DNA of 44,558 bases. It comes from Dehalococcoidia bacterium UBA1123. Lineage in GTDB: Bacteria > Chloroflexota > Dehalococcoidia > Lucifugimonadales > UBA1123. Made by a program: the position numbers and the translations under genes. The notes below the pieces were generated by a model. It did not search any database, was not told where the DNA came from, and was given only the letters and a program-made list of their open reading frames with translations. Positions 27,288-35,600 of this stretch are shown piece after piece. The DNA lies in assembly GCA_002313895.1 (NCBI GenBank), contig DCAW01000168.1:1-44558 (forward strand). Direction: 5' to 3'. The stretch's first letter is position 1. Each line of letters starts with the position of its first letter.

Positions 27288-27629
27288 TCAGTCGTCTTTT
27301 GCCGCCAGATACCCTTCGGCATATCCCATTTGGACGGCCCTCACCAATGCCGGACCTATTGCGCTGGGTATCACCGACGCGAGGCCGCCCGTGCTGGCGG
27401 CCATCCGCATGAATTGATCTTGAGCAAGATTTGCAACCACTGCCACAAAGGGCTGAATCCAGTCAGGAGCGTAACCCTCAGTGCCCATATTCGGCCTGCT
27501 CTCCTCAGCCACGAGCAGCGAATCGACAGATTCGTCGTCCGGATGACGCTCGGCCAACATGGCAAGCGCATTGTTGTAATCCAACTCGAATTGTTCCATT
27601 GATGCCTGAGGGTCGTTCATTTGAACCAT
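27288..27629 (-). CDS. Unknown 113-residue protein
   Basis: A short acidic protein that I do not recognise. The N-terminal half is helical and acidic (YNNALAMLAERHPDDESVDSLL). The C-terminal part is rich in Gly/Ala with small hydrophobic residues (GGLASVIPSAIGPALVRAV) and may insert into or pack against a membrane. The start could be ATG 27629 or the ATG three codons later, which has GGATGG at 5-nt spacing. It is the first gene after a promoter with a perfect TTGACA box. Confidence 0.6.
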   Translation of the reverse strand: MVQMNDPQASMEQFELDYNNALAMLAERHPDDESVDSLLVAEESRPNMGTEGYAPDWIQPFVAVVANLAQDQFMRMAASTGGLASVIPSAIGPALVRAVQMGYAEGYLAAKDD

Positions 27630-27661
27630 CCGTGCGCAAATTTAAGAGCATTTCCCAAGTG

Positions 27662-27691
27662 AATATCTTATAGACGACGGCTCTCTGTCAA
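27662..27691 (-). promoter_or_regulatory. Promoter of the minus-strand operon (unknowns, recQ, LLM, MFS)
   Basis: On the minus strand TTGACA (27691-27686, perfect consensus), an 18-nt spacer and GATATT (27667-27662) form a plausible sigma-70 promoter about 35 bp before the first start codon. It lies in a divergent region shared with apt. Confidence 0.55.
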
Positions 27692-27719
27692 ATAGCGGAA
27701 CTAGCTTGGCGTTATGAAT

Positions 27720-27725
27720 TATAAT
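27720..27725 (+). promoter_or_regulatory. TATAAT -10 box of apt
   Basis: A perfect TATAAT at 27720-27725 lies six bases after the ATG at 27714 that would open the longest frame. A transcript starting near 27732 could not use that ATG, which supports TTG 27762 as the real start. The -35 is not well conserved. Confidence 0.55.
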
Positions 27726-27761
27726 GAACCTGGAACCGCCTTCAGACTTGGAGATAAGCTG

Positions 27762-28274
27762 TTGAACCTAAAAGACTACATCAGGGATGTGCCGGATTTC
27801 CCAACACCCGGCATCCTATTCAGAGACATCACTCCGCTGTTAAAGGACACCGAGGCATTTAAGTCAACCATCGAGATGTTCGCTGAACGTTACACCGGCT
27901 CCAAAATCGATGCTATTGTCGGTATCGAGTCAAGGGGTTTCATGTTCGCCGCGCCGTTGTGCCACAGGCTTGGGATTCCGTTTGTCCCGATTCGAAAATT
28001 GGGCAAACTGCCTTACCGCACCCACACGGTGAGTTACGAATTGGAATACGGTTCAGATGCTGTGGAGGTCCATGTCGACGCATTATCAGGTGGCGACCGC
28101 GTGCTAATCGTCGATGACCTGTTAGCCACCGGCGGCACATTGACTGCCTCTACCAAACTCATTGAGCAGACCGGAGCAGTTGTGGCAGGATTGGCAATCG
28201 TCATCGAACTGGACGACTTGGGTGGAAGAAATACGCTCGACAACTACGACATATTTTCTCTGGTGCATTACTGA
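27762..28274 (+). CDS. apt: Adenine phosphoribosyltransferase
   Basis: Converts adenine and PRPP to AMP in purine salvage. The 170-residue protein has the N-terminal DYIRDVPDFPTPGILFRDITPLL typical of Apt, GIESRGFMFAAPL, and the PRPP-binding loop VLIVDDLLATGGT. The frame opens earlier (27714), but TTG 27762 has GGAGA seven bases upstream, gives the usual N-terminus (MNLKDYIRDVPDFP) and length, and lies downstream of a TATAAT box. It is followed after 19 bp by a small DinB-like gene. Confidence 0.93.
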   Translation: MNLKDYIRDVPDFPTPGILFRDITPLLKDTEAFKSTIEMFAERYTGSKIDAIVGIESRGFMFAAPLCHRLGIPFVPIRKLGKLPYRTHTVSYELEYGSDAVEVHVDALSGGDRVLIVDDLLATGGTLTASTKLIEQTGAVVAGLAIVIELDDLGGRNTLDNYDIFSLVHY

Positions 28275-28293
28275 TCTATCGGAAGGATTCATT

Positions 28294-28674
28294 TTGCCAA
28301 CTCAAAATTCACAAGAACAACTCATCGAAGCTCTGGAAGAAACTGTCAGCGATGCTTTCGAATACCTAACCGGCGAAGGATTGGCTTCTCATGCCAAAGT
28401 GGGTGATCGGGGCGCCTGGAAGGTTCTTTGCCACATGATTTACTGGCATCAAACCACGACCGATGGCATCGAGTCTGTCGTTTCAGGAGGCGATCCCCGG
28501 CAATTTGAGGCGGCATCGGACGAGGCAAACGATCGAATAATCGAGTCCATATCCGGCAAGACCGTTGAGGAATTGCCTCGAGAGGTTCGCGAAATACAGG
28601 GGCGTGTGCCCACACCGGTTCACAGTATTCCCGATCCGAGTTCTACGGTATTTATCGGCATGAACAGGGCATAA
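28294..28674 (+). CDS. Short DinB-like/maleylpyruvate isomerase-like protein
   Basis: A 126-residue protein. The helix containing WKVLCHMIYWHQTT resembles the metal-site helix of the DinB/YfiT four-helix-bundle superfamily (thiol- or metal-dependent hydrolases and isomerases). The superfamily usually spans about 150-170 residues with a further His on the last helix. Here the protein stops after HSIPDPSSTVFIGMNRA, so the last helix and its His are missing and it may be a truncated version. The start is TTG 28294 with GGAAGGA at 6-nt spacing; the open frame back to 28162 overlaps apt and is not used. Function unknown. Confidence 0.55.
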   Translation: MPTQNSQEQLIEALEETVSDAFEYLTGEGLASHAKVGDRGAWKVLCHMIYWHQTTTDGIESVVSGGDPRQFEAASDEANDRIIESISGKTVEELPREVREIQGRVPTPVHSIPDPSSTVFIGMNRA

Positions 28675-29038
28675 TCGTCAACAAACGAACGTTTGCAAAT
28701 GATGGCAGGCCACTAGCAAGGGCACGTCGCAGAGTTAAAAAGGGCAATTTAAGTCAGAATTGCGGTCATCGCTTTGCAGATTTTGCCCGTAAGTGCAGGC
28801 TTTCCCAACAGGCGACTTATTATTCCTGACCACCCATTCATGAGTGGTTATTACAAAGTTTGACGCCATAAAACGGTGGAAACCGATTGTGATACGGCAC
28901 ACAAATTTGACATATACACCATCGGTCTGCCACGATATGAATTGAAATAATCGATTGTCAGCCCGAGAATTTTTGGCGTTCAGATCGATGGTCTCGCTTA
29001 CTGAGTGACTGAACGATATGAACCGGGGGTCAGATATT
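28675..29038. other. Intergenic region with an imperfect palindrome
   Basis: About 360 bp with no supported gene. An imperfect 20-bp palindrome (28829-28848; 8 of 10 symmetric pairs, core ACCAC...GTGGT) could be an operator. A perfect TTGACA at 28907-28912 has no -10 box at normal spacing. The region precedes the cyclic-nucleotide-binding protein gene. Confidence 0.3.
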
Positions 29039-29548
29039 ATGGTTTACAAGACAGGCGTGCGACATGTCACAGAGTTCCTGCGAGAGGTTGACGTGCTAAA
29101 AGGACTGTCAGAACGCCATTTGGACAGGATATCCGCGCTTTGTGAGGAGACCGAGTTCAAGGAGGGCGACAATCTGGGAGATCAGGATGAACCCGGTCAT
29201 CAGATTTACATCATCCGCAGTGGCGAGATCAAGGCAACAACTGGGGCCCAGGACAAATCCCTAGTTGTGAGAACCGTTCGCGAGCACGAAACGTTCCCGG
29301 TGGCGGCGCTTTTCGACCCGCCAATACAGATAACGAACGCAAGAGCTTTCACCGACGGAACCGCGTTGGTTATTCCCAGAGTCAAACTCATCGAATTGTG
29401 CGAACTTGAGCCTCGAATCGGCCTGCACATTTATCGTGCCAGTTGTCGAATATTGGTAAGCAGGTATAGATACGCGCTAAACCGGCTGGCTGACGAACAT
29501 GGCGCTAACCTTGAGATTTCGGCGAACAGGGCAGGCGGCGAACTTTAG
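29039..29548 (+). CDS. Cyclic-nucleotide-binding-domain protein without HTH
   Basis: A 169-residue protein made almost entirely of a CRP-type cNMP-binding beta-roll: LKGLSERHLDRISALCEETEFKEGD at the start, then IYIIRSGEIKATTG and the strand/loop region up to ALVIPRVKLIELC, followed by one long C-helix. The usual phosphate-binding cassette (GE....R.A) is not clear (VREHETFPVAALFDP), so ligand binding is doubtful. The CRP winged-helix DNA-binding domain is absent, so it is not a CRP-type transcription factor. Starts at ATG 29039 (GGGGGT upstream) and ATG 29018 are both possible. It is followed by a P-loop kinase-like gene. Confidence 0.7.
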   Translation: MVYKTGVRHVTEFLREVDVLKGLSERHLDRISALCEETEFKEGDNLGDQDEPGHQIYIIRSGEIKATTGAQDKSLVVRTVREHETFPVAALFDPPIQITNARAFTDGTALVIPRVKLIELCELEPRIGLHIYRASCRILVSRYRYALNRLADEHGANLEISANRAGGEL

Positions 29549-29664
29549 TCAGGTCATATTTCAGTGCTGGCTAGCCCTGCGTTGAGCATTCGCAAATACT
29601 GAAATATCAGAGCCGGTTCTTCATGAATAATCGCAACCAACACACCAAAGCCTGGAGGTAAATC

Positions 29665-30402
29665 ATGGCAATTATCACCATGGGTGGCCTTTCCGGTGGC
29701 GGAGCCAGAGCGCTCGGCCCACTGGTGGCTGAAAAAATCAGCGCAGACTACGTGGATAGGCTGATCCTCGCCGACATTGCTCGACACGTGGGCGCGACCG
29801 TCGAGGCTCTGCACCAACGCGAGGAACGTCCACCAACGCGAGGAGAGCGATTCACTCGTATCCTTCAACGGATTTTGGAACGTTCCGCTGTGACCGGCGC
29901 TGGAGGCGACCCTTACTTCGGTCCCGGTATTTCAACCTACCTCACCGAAGAGTATGAAGACCTGCCCCAGCCCACGATCACCCGAGGCCATGAGCTAGAA
30001 GACGAGAAGTATTTCGAGGCAGTCACGACCGTTATGAAGGATGTCGCGGCACGGGACAGTGTCGTGTTCGTCGGGCGCGGCGGTCACATCATTCTGAAGG
30101 ATTTCCCCGGCGTCCTGCGGGTAGGTGTTGTTGCTCGAATCGAGGACCGTATCCAGACGATCATGGCCCGCGAGCGGTTGACCGCTGAGGAAGCGCAAAA
30201 GACCATAGAAGCTCGCGACCTTGCCAGAAACATCTACTTCAAGAGTCACTTCGGGATTGCCTCGCCCGATGATCCCGAACTGTACCATTTGACGATCAAC
30301 ACCAGCGACGTGAGTTTAGAGTATGCTGCCGAACTTGTTGTCGCATCCGCTCACGCCTTGCAAGATGACCGTCTTCAACCCAAGGTCGGCGTGCCCGCCT
30401 GA
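29665..30402 (+). CDS. Cytidylate kinase-like family protein
   Basis: A 245-residue P-loop protein of the cytidylate-kinase-like family, distinct from housekeeping Cmk. The N-terminal ITMGGLSGGGARALG occupies the place of the nucleotide-binding loop. Later segments include DSVVFVGRGGHIIL, RVGVVARIEDRIQTIM and the lid region AQKTIEARDLARNIYFKSHFG, then YHLTINTSDVSLEYAAELV, all matching the family. Members phosphorylate an unidentified small molecule or nucleotide. GGAGG precedes the ATG at good spacing. It lies 116 bp after the cNMP-binding gene on the same strand, so the two may be co-transcribed. Confidence 0.8.
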   Translation: MAIITMGGLSGGGARALGPLVAEKISADYVDRLILADIARHVGATVEALHQREERPPTRGERFTRILQRILERSAVTGAGGDPYFGPGISTYLTEEYEDLPQPTITRGHELEDEKYFEAVTTVMKDVAARDSVVFVGRGGHIILKDFPGVLRVGVVARIEDRIQTIMARERLTAEEAQKTIEARDLARNIYFKSHFGIASPDDPELYHLTINTSDVSLEYAAELVVASAHALQDDRLQPKVGVPA

Positions 30403-30519
30403 CGACGTCGAATCGACACGGTCGCTTAGTCATTTTCGAGTGATCGCCTGGGACTGGACTCGGATATCCGAGTCTCTTGAGTCGCTCGCGCCTGCGTAGA
30501 ACAGTAATCGGAGGCTTTA

Positions 30520-30647
30520 GGCAGGCGCGCCTGCCAATTACGCTTGACAATCGCAAACCAAATACCATATCGTTGCGCGGAGTGATTTTAAGGCGCAACG
30601 GTTTGACACCTGACGCGTAACTTGCCATTCGACGCAAAATTTGCGTC
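30520..30647. promoter_or_regulatory. Cluster of symmetric elements upstream of oppD
   Basis: Three elements occur in 128 bp: a perfect 16-bp palindrome (30520-30535), an 8-bp inverted repeat CGTTGCGC/GCGCAACG (30571-30578 and 30593-30600, 14-nt loop), and a near-perfect 17-bp palindrome GACGCAAA-A-TTTGCGTC (30631-30647). TTGACA boxes lie at 30544-30549 (with TATCGT at 30568-30573, spacer 18) and at 30603-30608. The last palindrome has the form of a dimeric-regulator operator. Confidence 0.45.
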
Positions 30648-30707
30648 CAATACAGATGAACCGGCTCCTAATCGAATGACGAAATTAAGGAGCGCAAGGG
30701 GGGGTTA

Positions 30708-31709
30708 ATGGCCAATCTACTTGAGGTGAAAGACCTCACCACCCACTTCTTTACTCAGGACGGGGTGGTCAAGGCAGTCGATGGAATTTCTTATACCCTG
30801 GCGGAAGGCGAAGTTCTGGGTGTTGTAGGAGAAAGTGGCTGTGGCAAAAGTGTCCACGCTCTCTCCATCATGCGCCTTGTCGCGAATCCACCGGGCCGCA
30901 TAGTGGCTGGCGAAATTTTGTTTGAGGGTGAAAACCTTCTTAATATGGACGATTCTGAGATGCGTCACATTCGTGGTAACCGAATCGCGATGGTATTCCA
31001 GGAACCTATGACGTCTTTGAACCCGGTCCTGACGATTGGCCGCCAACTGACCGAGACTCTGGAACTTCATCAGAAAATGGCAAAGCAGGAGGCTCGCACA
31101 CGAGCCGCCGAACTGTTGCAGACAGTTGGGATTCCAGATGCCGAAACCCGGTTGTCTGATTATCCGCACCAATTCAGCGGCGGCATGCGCCAGAGAGTCA
31201 TGATCGCGATGGCCCTGAGTTGCAATCCCAGACTGATTATTGCTGACGAGCCGACCACTGCGCTTGACGTCACAATTCAAGCCCAGATTCTCGAACTCAT
31301 GCGCGACCTTGCTGAGGAATTTGGCACGGCGATGGTAATTATCACTCACAACCTCGGCGTTGTAGCCCGCTATGCTCACCGCGTCGTGGTGATGTACGCA
31401 GGCAAGATAGTAGAAACCGGCACTGCCCATGACATATACCGTAACCCGCGACATCCGTATACAATAGCCCTCCTGAATTCAGTCCCACGACTCGATGCCA
31501 CAGAACGCGTGCGATTGGACGCTATTGAGGGACTGCCCCCAGATCTCGTGGACCTGCCACAGGGATGTTCATTCGCTCCCCGCTGCAAGTACGCTTATGA
31601 GCGATGCACTCAGGAAACGCCCGTCCTCGTAGAAACCGACACCAACCACACCTCTGCGTGCTGGCGTCATGACGAGCTTGCCGAGCTCACAGCAGCAGCA
31701 AAAAGTTAG
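30708..31709 (+). CDS. oppD: Oligopeptide/dipeptide ABC transporter ATPase, OppD type
   Basis: A 333-residue ABC ATPase. Walker A is GESGCGKS (41-48), Q-loop MVFQEPMTSLNP, signature FSGGMRQR (156-163), Walker B LIIADEPTTALD (176-187) and the switch His in IITHNLG. The C-terminal region with spaced cysteines (GCSFAPRC....RC, later ACW) is the oligopeptide/dipeptide-transporter domain, which in relatives can hold an Fe-S cluster. It powers import of peptides, or of other solutes such as nickel or glycosides in this family. The start codon has AAGGGGGGG just upstream. It is paired with oppF 15 bp downstream, but no permease or binding-protein gene is nearby. Confidence 0.9.
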   Translation: MANLLEVKDLTTHFFTQDGVVKAVDGISYTLAEGEVLGVVGESGCGKSVHALSIMRLVANPPGRIVAGEILFEGENLLNMDDSEMRHIRGNRIAMVFQEPMTSLNPVLTIGRQLTETLELHQKMAKQEARTRAAELLQTVGIPDAETRLSDYPHQFSGGMRQRVMIAMALSCNPRLIIADEPTTALDVTIQAQILELMRDLAEEFGTAMVIITHNLGVVARYAHRVVVMYAGKIVETGTAHDIYRNPRHPYTIALLNSVPRLDATERVRLDAIEGLPPDLVDLPQGCSFAPRCKYAYERCTQETPVLVETDTNHTSACWRHDELAELTAAAKS

Positions 31710-31724
31710 GGAAGACGAACAACA

Positions 31725-32765
31725 ATGAGTCAAACTGACACACAGACCAACGGAGGGGCCGCCACAGGCGAGACTCTGCTCGAAGTCAAAAACTTGAAGA
31801 TGTACTTCCCTGTCACGTCTGGGATCATCTTTCAGAAAAAGGTCGCCGATGTTAAGGCGGTGGACAACGTCTCGTTCACAATCGCCAGAGGTGAAACACT
31901 GGGTTTGGTGGGCGAGAGCGGATGCGGCAAAACCACAACTGGTCGAGCAATCCTCCAGCTATACAAGCCGACAGAAGGCGACGTGATTTTCGACGGCACC
32001 CGTCTCAATGATCTGGACAACTCGTCGATGCGGGCCATGCGGCGCCAGATGCAAATAATTTTCCAGGACCCTTACGGTTCGCTGAATCCACGGATGACGT
32101 GCGGAGACATCGTGGGTGAGCCATTGATCGTTCACAAGTTGACCTCAGGCAAGGGCGAGTATCGGGACAGGGTTGACGAGCTATTACAGACTGTTGGCCT
32201 TAATCCCTACATGGCCGACCGCTATCCACACGAGTTCAGCGGCGGTCAAAGACAGCGCATCGGCATAGCTCGCGCTCTGGCAGTGAATCCCAGTTTCATC
32301 GTTTGCGACGAGCCAGTGTCTGCGTTGGACGTCTCAATTCAAGCCCAGGTCATCAACTTGCTCGAGGATTTGCAAGAGCAGTTCGGCCTCACATATCTCT
32401 TCATCGCGCACGACCTTTCAGTGGTCAGGCACATCAGCGACCGCGTCGCTGTGATGTACCTCGGTCACATCGTTGAGGTCGCGGACAGGAACGAACTTTA
32501 CGATAACCCTCTACACCCGTACACAAGGGCTTTGTTGTCGGCGGTCCCAATTCCCGATCCGATTGTCGAGGCTGAGCGGGAACGAATCATCCTCACTGGC
32601 GACGTGCCCAGCCCCATGAATCCACCCCCAGGGTGTGTATTCCATACTCGCTGTCCCGTCATGATTGACGAATGCCAGGAAGAGATGCCAGAACTCCGAG
32701 AGGTCCTACCCGGACACTGGGTTGCCTGCATACGGACTGAAGGCTGGGACACAGCTAGAGCATAA
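31725..32765 (+). CDS. oppF: Oligopeptide/dipeptide ABC transporter ATPase, OppF type
   Basis: The second ATPase of the transporter, 346 residues. It has the OppF-type insert after the first strand (MYFPVTSGIIFQKKVADVKAVD), Walker A GESGCGKT (63-70), Q-loop IIFQDPYGSLNPRMT, signature FSGGQRQR, Walker B FIVCDEPVSALD and FIAHDLS with the switch His. The C-terminus has the oligopeptide-transporter domain with CVFHTRCP...C. It forms the heterodimeric motor with OppD. A long hairpin follows the gene. Because permeases and binding protein are absent here, the pair must serve components encoded elsewhere. Confidence 0.9.
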   Translation: MSQTDTQTNGGAATGETLLEVKNLKMYFPVTSGIIFQKKVADVKAVDNVSFTIARGETLGLVGESGCGKTTTGRAILQLYKPTEGDVIFDGTRLNDLDNSSMRAMRRQMQIIFQDPYGSLNPRMTCGDIVGEPLIVHKLTSGKGEYRDRVDELLQTVGLNPYMADRYPHEFSGGQRQRIGIARALAVNPSFIVCDEPVSALDVSIQAQVINLLEDLQEQFGLTYLFIAHDLSVVRHISDRVAVMYLGHIVEVADRNELYDNPLHPYTRALLSAVPIPDPIVEAERERIILTGDVPSPMNPPPGCVFHTRCPVMIDECQEEMPELREVLPGHWVACIRTEGWDTARA

Positions 32766-32803
32766 ATCCAACATTCAACCCGAAGTTGAGTCGAAGGACA
32801 AAG

Positions 32804-32836
32804 ATAGCCCCTTTTCCGAATTGGAGAAGGGGCTAT
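32804..32836 (+). terminator. Hairpin terminator after oppF
   Basis: A 10-bp perfect stem (32804-32813 with 32827-32836) extends inward through one G-T pair to about 14 bp, with a 5-nt loop. No strong U-tract follows, so it is a weaker intrinsic terminator or an mRNA 3' end. Confidence 0.65.
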
Positions 32837-33024
32837 TGTAATCTGGGTTCCCAGTCCCTGATTTACGGCCCGCCCAACGCGCTCGACCGACACCGCATCA
32901 AGTTCAGTCGAGGGGCGCGGTTGCTTTAGATATCAGGTCACCGTTGGTTCAGATGTGGCCATGATGATCCAGGTAAAATGATTTCTGAGCTTGTCGCAAT
33001 GTTCGGCAACTTACTATCAAGTTC

Positions 33025-33303
33025 CTATGCGCTTCTGGCCTCATTCTCATATGAGATCGACGCTTCTTCTCGCGTTCCCAGCAACTCATCGGAGGCTTGC
33101 CACGGGTAGCTTTTCTGTGTGTGTGTAGTTGTGCTCGATGAATGGCTTGCCAGATGGTTTTTGACCTCTGTGAGCACAGACTCTGAGACTGTTCGGTCAA
33201 GCCACCCACACATGATGCACATTGTGCTATCTTCGGTCGGCTGAACATAGTCGAGAACCGCGCCATTGCACCTGGGGCAACTATTGAGATTCATTCTAGC
33301 CAT
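33025..33303 (-). CDS. Small zinc-ribbon protein
   Basis: A 92-residue protein whose N-terminal third is a rubredoxin-like zinc ribbon: CPRCNGAVLDY followed about 20 residues later by CIMCGW, giving two CxxC pairs. The rest is polar and probably disordered (SHSSSTTTHTQK). ATG 33303 has AAGGAG at 8-nt spacing and gives an N-terminus just before the ribbon. The longer frame from 33444 is not favoured. It may bind nucleic acid or protein. Its role is unknown, and no neighbour is clearly linked. Confidence 0.7.
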   Translation of the reverse strand: MARMNLNSCPRCNGAVLDYVQPTEDSTMCIMCGWLDRTVSESVLTEVKNHLASHSSSTTTHTQKSYPWQASDELLGTREEASISYENEARSA

Positions 33304-33804
33304 GATATAACTCCTTGCAGTCTTGGATGGTTCCGTTCCCCGATAAAGTGGCGCTGCCTCGGCGGTCTTTGTCCTTTGATCTGTGCGGTTATCGTCGGTA
33401 ACTCTGACCGCTCCTGCGTGCGTTCCATCGCTCTCATTCGTCATGGTTCGAGTTTATGCGGGAAACGGAGCCACGGCCTGACTACCGCCTTTCAGGACTC
33501 TGACACCTCGCCGACAAAACATGTCAGGAATGTCAGAAAAGTCAGGCGCACCCGAAATTAGGCGTCAACGCGCAGATTTGGAAGGTAGGATCAGATGGGA
33601 AAATATCGGAGAGATCGTGCGTCGGGGTCAGCGAATCTATCGCCGCTTCAGATTCAACACGATGACGTGGTGCTCCAGTGAGCAAGAGAAGTCAGAAATG
33701 TTGAGTAACAATATGGAAATTACCAAATGAACACGCCTAGCATCGCCCTGGTTCCGCCCGTTGAATGAGGACGCCAGGATGCAATCACGGAATCTTCGGT
33801 ATCG
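33304..33804. other. Intergenic region without a supported gene
   Basis: About 500 bp between the zinc-ribbon gene and the M14/GH105 gene. Short open frames exist but have no recognisable product or convincing start. Three GTCAG units recur at an exact 9-nt period (33523, 33532, 33541). Nothing else stands out. Confidence 0.4.
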
Positions 33805-35502
33805 TCAGACGCGGGACAGTCTCTCCATCTCGACGGCGAACCACAGGGCTAGGTTGCCTGTGCGGTCGTCGAATCCGAAGGTTGCAGGTCGATCCAGATA
33901 CGCTCTCGCGTCAACCTGCGGCCCTGTGCCGCCACAGCCGTCCACAAGACCGCCGTCGTCGTCGACGCGCTCCGACGCCGCGTTCCAGAGGGATTCGGCG
34001 AACCCCCGGTAGGATTCATCAAGCCATCCGAGCCTCAATCCACGCGCCACGGCATACCCTACCATTGAGGTCACGGTATGCTCGTGATAGGAACCAGGAT
34101 CGTCGAGGACCTGGATCAGCATTCCCGAACGGTGTTGACGCCCTCTCAGAGCGTCCAGATGGCTTTTGTGGGCTGACAACAACGCGGACCTAAGTGGATG
34201 GCCGTCATCCATGTATGTCAGCGTCTCAGCGAAGCCCATCGCCGCGAAGCCATTTCCACGACCCCAGAAGAACGGCACATCGTCAGCATGCCAGAACAGG
34301 CCATCTGGTTGCTGCACGTCGCCGCCGAGCAGGAATCTTGCCAACACGTCGATGTATTGGGCATTTCCTGTGATTTTGAAAGCCCTTCCCAACACCGCCC
34401 CTGCGAAAAACATATCCTCTGTGCGGTAGTCATGGTCACAAACCGGCGGAGGGTCGCCCAGCGGCCGGCCTAGGAACAAGTTCGCCGCTCCTAACAGTAA
34501 TGACTCGTACCGCGGATCGCCCGTTGCGGACGCCATTTCTTCGCACCAAACTAGTCCTGCCAAATGCTGTCCGCCTGCGTCTTGTAGCGCGGATTCGATG
34601 TTTGAGGCAAATGGCTCCACCAACGAAGCGACATCTGATGCCGTTGATGGCTGCGTGCCGTCGAGTTCAGCCACTCGTAGACGCCCACTGATCGCAACCC
34701 CCTGGGTATACACCAGAGGGTCCAGAGTGTAGCCGTACTTGTCGGCTAACAGCCTCGCCACGTCCAGTGGACTCCTGTCGCGCCGGCTATCCAATTTCAA
34801 GCGGGCCGGCGATTTCGTCGGAGCTGTCAACTCGGCAATATTCGCTAGGAATCGACCGACTTCAGTGTCGATCTGATTCAACGAGACGGTGATTCGAAAA
34901 GTGGGTATTGTGCCGAGGCCGCTCGGCTGCCCGACAGCCAGAGCTGCCAGCATAGAATCGGCAGGCTCGATAGAATCGGCATTTAGCGACCTTCCAATCG
35001 CGCCAACCGGGTCCGATGCCTCCCAGCGGGTAACTTCTCCCGAGACAACTTCGAGAACAGCGTCAGGGGCCATAAAAATGGCCCAACGCCACAGGTAGCG
35101 CGATTCAGGATTGTTCGCGTCCAGAAAGAAATTGTCCACAGGCGGATATCCGGTTGTCGGGTCTCCGCCGGCTCCATTGTCAGTGCTGGAATCGATCTCC
35201 AACCCATCTGGATTCCCGGATAGGACGAAGCTCATCGCTATCCCAGCCTGCATAGCCTCGGATTCCGCGTAAACCGATGCCACTCTCTCGACCGCCGTTA
35301 CATCCCGCTCATCGCCAGACAGCCCACCTATCACCAGGATTCGGTGTTTGTCTGTGACCGAGACATAAGCATCTCTATGAGTCAGCGCGGGAATCTGCGT
35401 GCCTTGGCGCGTAATGCCACAGGCGTCGGCAGTCCACAGGTTCCCGCCTTCGCGGATCAATTCTTGCAACAACGCTTGTAGATCATCGCGGCGAACAGAC
35501 AT
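33805..35502 (-). CDS. Two-domain protein: M14 carboxypeptidase-like plus GH105 glycosidase
   Basis: A 565-residue protein. Residues about 1-230 resemble the M14 zinc carboxypeptidase fold: ILVIGGLSGDERDV at the place of the usual GxHGxE zinc site, FVLSGNPDGLEID, and NNPESRYLWRWAIFMAPDAVLEV. The first zinc His is replaced by Ser, so this half may be catalytically dead. Residues about 240-565 match GH105 unsaturated rhamnogalacturonyl hydrolases ((alpha/alpha)6 barrel): RTEDMFFAGAVLGRA, then FFWGRGNGFAAMGFAETL near 412, and HEHTVTSMVGYAVARGLR. These enzymes hydrate the double bond of unsaturated uronic-acid ends. There is no signal peptide, so it acts inside the cell. The start has GGTGA at 8-nt spacing. 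Confidence 0.7.
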   Translation of the reverse strand: MSVRRDDLQALLQELIREGGNLWTADACGITRQGTQIPALTHRDAYVSVTDKHRILVIGGLSGDERDVTAVERVASVYAESEAMQAGIAMSFVLSGNPDGLEIDSSTDNGAGGDPTTGYPPVDNFFLDANNPESRYLWRWAIFMAPDAVLEVVSGEVTRWEASDPVGAIGRSLNADSIEPADSMLAALAVGQPSGLGTIPTFRITVSLNQIDTEVGRFLANIAELTAPTKSPARLKLDSRRDRSPLDVARLLADKYGYTLDPLVYTQGVAISGRLRVAELDGTQPSTASDVASLVEPFASNIESALQDAGGQHLAGLVWCEEMASATGDPRYESLLLGAANLFLGRPLGDPPPVCDHDYRTEDMFFAGAVLGRAFKITGNAQYIDVLARFLLGGDVQQPDGLFWHADDVPFFWGRGNGFAAMGFAETLTYMDDGHPLRSALLSAHKSHLDALRGRQHRSGMLIQVLDDPGSYHEHTVTSMVGYAVARGLRLGWLDESYRGFAESLWNAASERVDDDGGLVDGCGGTGPQVDARAYLDRPATFGFDDRTGNLALWFAVEMERLSRV

Positions 35503-35600
35503 GACAACTTCACCCTATATAAGAGTATTTCCCTTAGATGAGGCGCATTGTACACTAACAACAACATCATCAAATCACCGATCAAATGAGGAGGTCGTTC

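Noticed and set aside
30717..31454. 245-codon open frame antisense to oppD
   Set aside because: oppD has every ABC ATPase motif; the antisense frame matches no family I recognise.
32840..32945. tRNA-like or other RNA gene after oppF
   Set aside because: No cloverleaf or conserved tRNA boxes could be drawn; only the terminator hairpin is supported.
33521..33730. Possible 69-residue plus-strand gene
   Set aside because: No recognisable product, no convincing Shine-Dalgarno, composition not gene-like.
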